This document shows, one piece after another, positions 61,596-64,000 of a DNA stretch of 64,000 nucleotides. A model generated the notes under the pieces. The model had not been told where the DNA came from, ran no database searches, and was given only the letters and a program-made list of their open reading frames with translations. Numbering within the stretch: position 1 is the first letter of the stretch; the number at the start of each line of letters is the position of its first letter. The translations under genes and the position numbers were made by a program. The stretch comes from DATMER01 sp031390755 (GTDB lineage: Bacteria > Acidobacteriota > Thermoanaerobaculia > Multivoradales > UBA5704), in assembly GCA_031390755.1 (NCBI GenBank), contig JANMTS010000059.1:1-64000 (forward strand), written 5' to 3'.

Positions 61596-62087
61596 ATGAA
61601 GATCAACCACCGCATCCACAAGCTCACCCTCGCCGCCGTCCTGATCCCGGCGTTGGCCGTCTCGGCGATGCTGCTCTCCGGCGGCCTGTCGCCGGCGGCG
61701 GCTCAGGGCGTGGCGTTGCAGGGTCTCGGAGGCGAGCGCCTCAGCGAGGCCGATCTCAGCCAGGGCTCGACGATCGTCGTCGTCTGGGCCTCCTGGTCGC
61801 CCCGGTCCCGCGACATCGTCGGCCGGGTGAACTCCCTCGTCGACAAATGGGGCGGGAAGGCCCGGGTCGTCACGGTGAACTTCCAGGACGAGCGGTCGAA
61901 CGTGGAGCGCTTCCTCACGGGGAAGGGCCTCAACGCTCCGGTGTTCCTGGACCTGGAAGGAACCTTCTCCAAGAAGTACGCCGTGGCCACGCTGCCGGGG
62001 CTGCTGATCGTAAAAAACGGCAGGGTGGTCTTCAGCGGCAAACTGCCGGACGACCCCGACCGGACGATCGCCGAACGCCTCAACTGA
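61596..62087 (+). CDS. Exported thioredoxin-fold protein without active-site cysteines
   Basis: This protein of 163 residues has an N-terminal membrane or signal segment (about residues 10-37) and a TlpA/ResA-like thioredoxin fold. The active-site loop reads WASWSPRS (64-71) where redox members have WCxxC; both Cys are Ser. The cis-proline loop ATLPGLLIV (Pro134) is kept. No Cys is present, so a redox reaction is excluded; binding or chaperone work is more likely. It begins 36 bp after the anti-sigma gene and is probably co-transcribed. Confidence 0.88.
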   Translation: MKINHRIHKLTLAAVLIPALAVSAMLLSGGLSPAAAQGVALQGLGGERLSEADLSQGSTIVVVWASWSPRSRDIVGRVNSLVDKWGGKARVVTVNFQDERSNVERFLTGKGLNAPVFLDLEGTFSKKYAVATLPGLLIVKNGRVVFSGKLPDDPDRTIAERLN

Positions 62088-62140
62088 CGCTTGGTTTTTC
62101 CCTTTTGCTCTGCAATCTTGGGTTCGTGTAAAATTTGGGG

Positions 62141-62169
62141 TTGCCAGGGCGTGCCGGCCTTGCTAGTAT
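62141..62169 (+). promoter_or_regulatory. Sigma-70-like promoter of the M23 peptidase gene
   Basis: TTGCCA (62141-62146) and TAGTAT (62164-62169) are separated by 17 bp. The start codon is about 85 bp downstream. It is one of the best promoter matches in the window. Confidence 0.7.
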
Positions 62170-62257
62170 GCAAGCCGCACGAAGCACTGAATCTATGAAG
62201 TCTTGAGCCGTCTGTCCCCCTATTCAGAGGGTTCGCCATCCAGGAGGTCTATACGGG

Positions 62258-63667
62258 ATGCAGTGGAAGAGGATCAAACGTGCCCCACACATTCTTCGCC
62301 TGGGGCTCCCACTGGGGCTCATCCTGCTGGCTGGGGGGCTCGTCCTCAGCACCCGCGATCTGGAGGCCTACCACAAGTCTCCGTATCCGCTACCTCCCAC
62401 GCCCCGGTTCAACGAGAGGATCACGCTTCCGACCGAAGCCACCGGCCTGATCGACCAGGCGCGGATTCCCGTTGAGTTCAAGCTGCTGCGGGGCGAGACG
62501 GTCACCCAGGTCTTTGAAAAGCTTGGACTGCAGAGCACGGAGGCGCGCGCCGCCACGAACGCCCTGTCCGAGCGCCTGAATCTTCGCAAGCTCAAGGCCG
62601 GCAACCAGTACTCGGCCTACTTCAACCCCGATTCCAGCCTTTCGTCGTTCGAGCTGACGCTCGACGGCAGCGGCCGCGTCGCGATGACGCGCGCCGATGG
62701 CGGCGTTGGCGGCGTTGGCGGCGTTGGCGGCGATAACCCCGGCTGGAAAGTCGACTGGCAACCGTTCGAGCGCACCACCCGGATGCGCGCCCTTCGCGGC
62801 ACTCTCGACGGCTCCCTCGACACCTCGATCCGCCGGGCCGGCGGCCCCGCGGGCCTCGCCTACCGCATGGCGGACGTCCTCCAGTGGGACCTCGATTTCA
62901 CGCGCGACCTCAAGCGGGGCGACGGCTTCGAGCTTCTCTACGAAGAGATCCTGCTCGAGGGCCAGCCGCACGCGGTAGGCTCCGTCTACGCGCTTGTCTA
63001 CGAGAGCCAGAATCGCCGCCACGAGGCGTACCGGTTCGGCGACTCGGGCACGTACTACGACGGCGAAGGGCACCCGCTCCGGAAGATGTTCCTCCGCTCG
63101 CCGCTTCGCTACTCCCGCATCACCTCCGGCTTCACGACCCGCCGCTTCCATCCCGTGCTGAAGTCCTATCGGCCGCACTGGGGTGTCGACTACGGCGCGC
63201 CCGTGGGCACGCCGGTTCAGGTGACGGCGGGTGGCGTGGTCACATTTACCGGTTGGGATCGTGGGGGTGGAAACGTCGTCAAGGTCCGCCATGCGGGCGG
63301 CTACGTGACCGCGTACCTGCATCTGTCCAAGTTTGCGTCCGGAGTTCGCACGGGCTCGCGCGTCCGCCAGGGCGACATCATCGCCTACACCGGTGCGACC
63401 GGACTGGCGAGCGGTCCGCATCTGGACTATCGCGTGCAGCACAATGGAGGCTGGATCGATCCCCTGACGCTGAAGAGCGTCCGCGACGAGCCGATTCCGG
63501 TGAGCCAGCTGGCCGCCTTCCGCGGCTGGCGCAAGGACGTTCTTGCCGGCATGCAGAGCGGGAAGCTTCCTCCTGAGATCGAGCGTGCGGGGCGCAGCCC
63601 CGAAACCCGGCTCGCCACTCAGGTGCTGGCGACCGCCCAGGCTCCTGCAACCCTGACCGCCCGCTGA
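62258..63667 (+). CDS. M23 (LytM-type) murein endopeptidase, membrane-anchored
   Basis: This protein of 469 residues has an N-terminal transmembrane anchor (about 12-32), then a region like the OapA/LysM-like N-domains of MepM-type enzymes (VEFKLLRGETVTQVFEKLGL), then an M23 domain (about 285-415). The zinc motif is H307-W-G-V-D311. The usual second motif HxH reads H388-L-D390, so a zinc-binding His is replaced by Asp, a change seen in some M23 members. The enzyme would cut peptide cross-links in the cell wall. AGGAGG 10 bp before ATG fixes the start. A three-copy 9-bp repeat encodes GGVGGVGGV near residues 148-157. Confidence 0.9.
   Translation: MQWKRIKRAPHILRLGLPLGLILLAGGLVLSTRDLEAYHKSPYPLPPTPRFNERITLPTEATGLIDQARIPVEFKLLRGETVTQVFEKLGLQSTEARAATNALSERLNLRKLKAGNQYSAYFNPDSSLSSFELTLDGSGRVAMTRADGGVGGVGGVGGDNPGWKVDWQPFERTTRMRALRGTLDGSLDTSIRRAGGPAGLAYRMADVLQWDLDFTRDLKRGDGFELLYEEILLEGQPHAVGSVYALVYESQNRRHEAYRFGDSGTYYDGEGHPLRKMFLRSPLRYSRITSGFTTRRFHPVLKSYRPHWGVDYGAPVGTPVQVTAGGVVTFTGWDRGGGNVVKVRHAGGYVTAYLHLSKFASGVRTGSRVRQGDIIAYTGATGLASGPHLDYRVQHNGGWIDPLTLKSVRDEPIPVSQLAAFRGWRKDVLAGMQSGKLPPEIERAGRSPETRLATQVLATAQAPATLTAR
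62699..62731 (+). repeat. 9-bp tandem microrepeat in the M23 gene
   Basis: Three full and one partial copies of GGCGGCGTT encode a flexible Gly/Val linker in the N-terminal half of the peptidase. Length is likely to vary between strains by slippage without breaking the frame. Confidence 0.85.
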
Positions 63668-63701
63668 ACCGCGGGCGGCCGTCTTCCCCTCCCCAACAGA
63701 C

Positions 63702-64000
63702 ATGGTTACGGTCAGGACGTGGTGCCGGGTTGATCTCGCCGGCGGCACTCTTGACCTCTGGCCCATCGGTCTGCTCCATCCTGGTGCCCGAACCGTCAAT
63801 CTCGCCGTCGACCTGGCTGCTACGGTGCGCCTTCAGGGAGGCCACGGCGAGTATGTCGTCATCCAGGGTGAAAGCGAGATTCGTGCCAACTCCGCCGCCG
63901 AGCTGCGTGCGCATCCCGAGGGAGCCCTGGTCGGCGTCGTGGCCGAAGCCCTCGGATTGCCCCCGGTCACGGTGGAGCTGAGCAGCGATTCGCCGCGCGG
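63702..64000 (+). CDS. GHMP-family sugar kinase, N-terminal part (3'-partial)
   Basis: Ninety-nine codons are visible before the window ends. The N terminus, VRTWCRVDLAGGTLDLWP, matches the start of GHMP kinases of the heptose-7-phosphate or fucose kinase kind (RxDxAGGxTD). The ATP-binding GLGSS loop would lie beyond the edge. The ATG has no clear ribosome binding site. It begins 34 bp after the M23 peptidase gene, so co-transcription is possible. The role is probably phosphorylation of a sugar for the cell envelope. Confidence 0.75.
   Translation, partial: MVTVRTWCRVDLAGGTLDLWPIGLLHPGARTVNLAVDLAATVRLQGGHGEYVVIQGESEIRANSAAELRAHPEGALVGVVAEALGLPPVTVELSSDSPR

Noticed and set aside
61596..62087. 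Redox thioredoxin partner for the anti-sigma factor
   Set aside because: Both active-site Cys are Ser and the protein has no other Cys.

Overview
The window is high-GC DNA (roughly 70% by eye) from a Gram-negative, predatory- or soil-type bacterium, most likely an Acidobacteriota member. The clues are three tandem VWFA-type secreted proteins of the kind typical of that phylum, a TonB-dependent receptor with an N-terminal carboxypeptidase-regulatory domain, and several TPR lipoproteins and TPR-fused sulfatase-fold proteins. No rRNA, tRNA, transposase or CRISPR array was seen. The phylum is an inference from gene families, not from a marker gene.

Region 1 (1-35895, + strand) is one uninterrupted reading frame of at least 11,964 codons, open at the left edge. 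It encodes a hybrid NRPS-PKS: a partial PKS end, then eleven further modules and a terminal thioesterase. Read-out of the A-domain pockets by eye gives Phe-like, Phe-like, one ketide unit from an AT-less KS module, Gly-like, one module with no A domain, Ser, Ser, Tyr-like, Ser, Leu-like, Tyr-like. Two adjacent Ser modules carry an embedded sulfotransferase (ST) domain after the carrier protein. The third Ser module lacks it and looks like a clean excision. In the A-less module the place of the A domain is taken by a 252-bp in-frame array of twelve 21-bp units that encode heptapeptides.

Region 2 (35896-36596) is the space between convergent genes. It holds a second array built on the same palindromic unit as the one inside the NRPS gene.

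Region 3 (36597-47845, - strand) is a compact six-gene operon. In transcription order it has a TPR protein, three sulfatase-fold/TPR proteins coupled by ATGA overlaps, a TPR lipoprotein, and a secreted protein with deiminase-like motifs. All three sulfatase-fold proteins have Thr where true sulfatases have the formylglycine Cys, so they are better seen as phosphatase- or phosphotransferase-type members of the alkaline phosphatase superfamily. A TonB-dependent receptor (48094-51057, - strand) lies upstream with its own terminator and a good sigma-70-like promoter.

Region 4 (51446-59154, + strand) has a lipoprotein with a transglutaminase-like Cys-His-Asp triad and TPRs, followed by three VWFA paralogues in tandem. 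The last paralogue is truncated and is followed by a third array, with a strict 20-bp period, again between convergent genes.

Region 5 (59671-64000) has a small secreted protein (-), then an ECF sigma factor, a 12-codon leader ORF coupled to a zinc-type anti-sigma factor, a thioredoxin-fold protein that has lost both active-site Cys, an M23 endopeptidase with a good promoter, and the start of a GHMP-family kinase cut by the right edge.

The most unusual content is the ST-bearing serine modules of the megasynthase and the family of two-palindrome tandem repeats (20-21 bp, about two helical turns), found once in frame inside the NRPS gene and twice between convergent genes.
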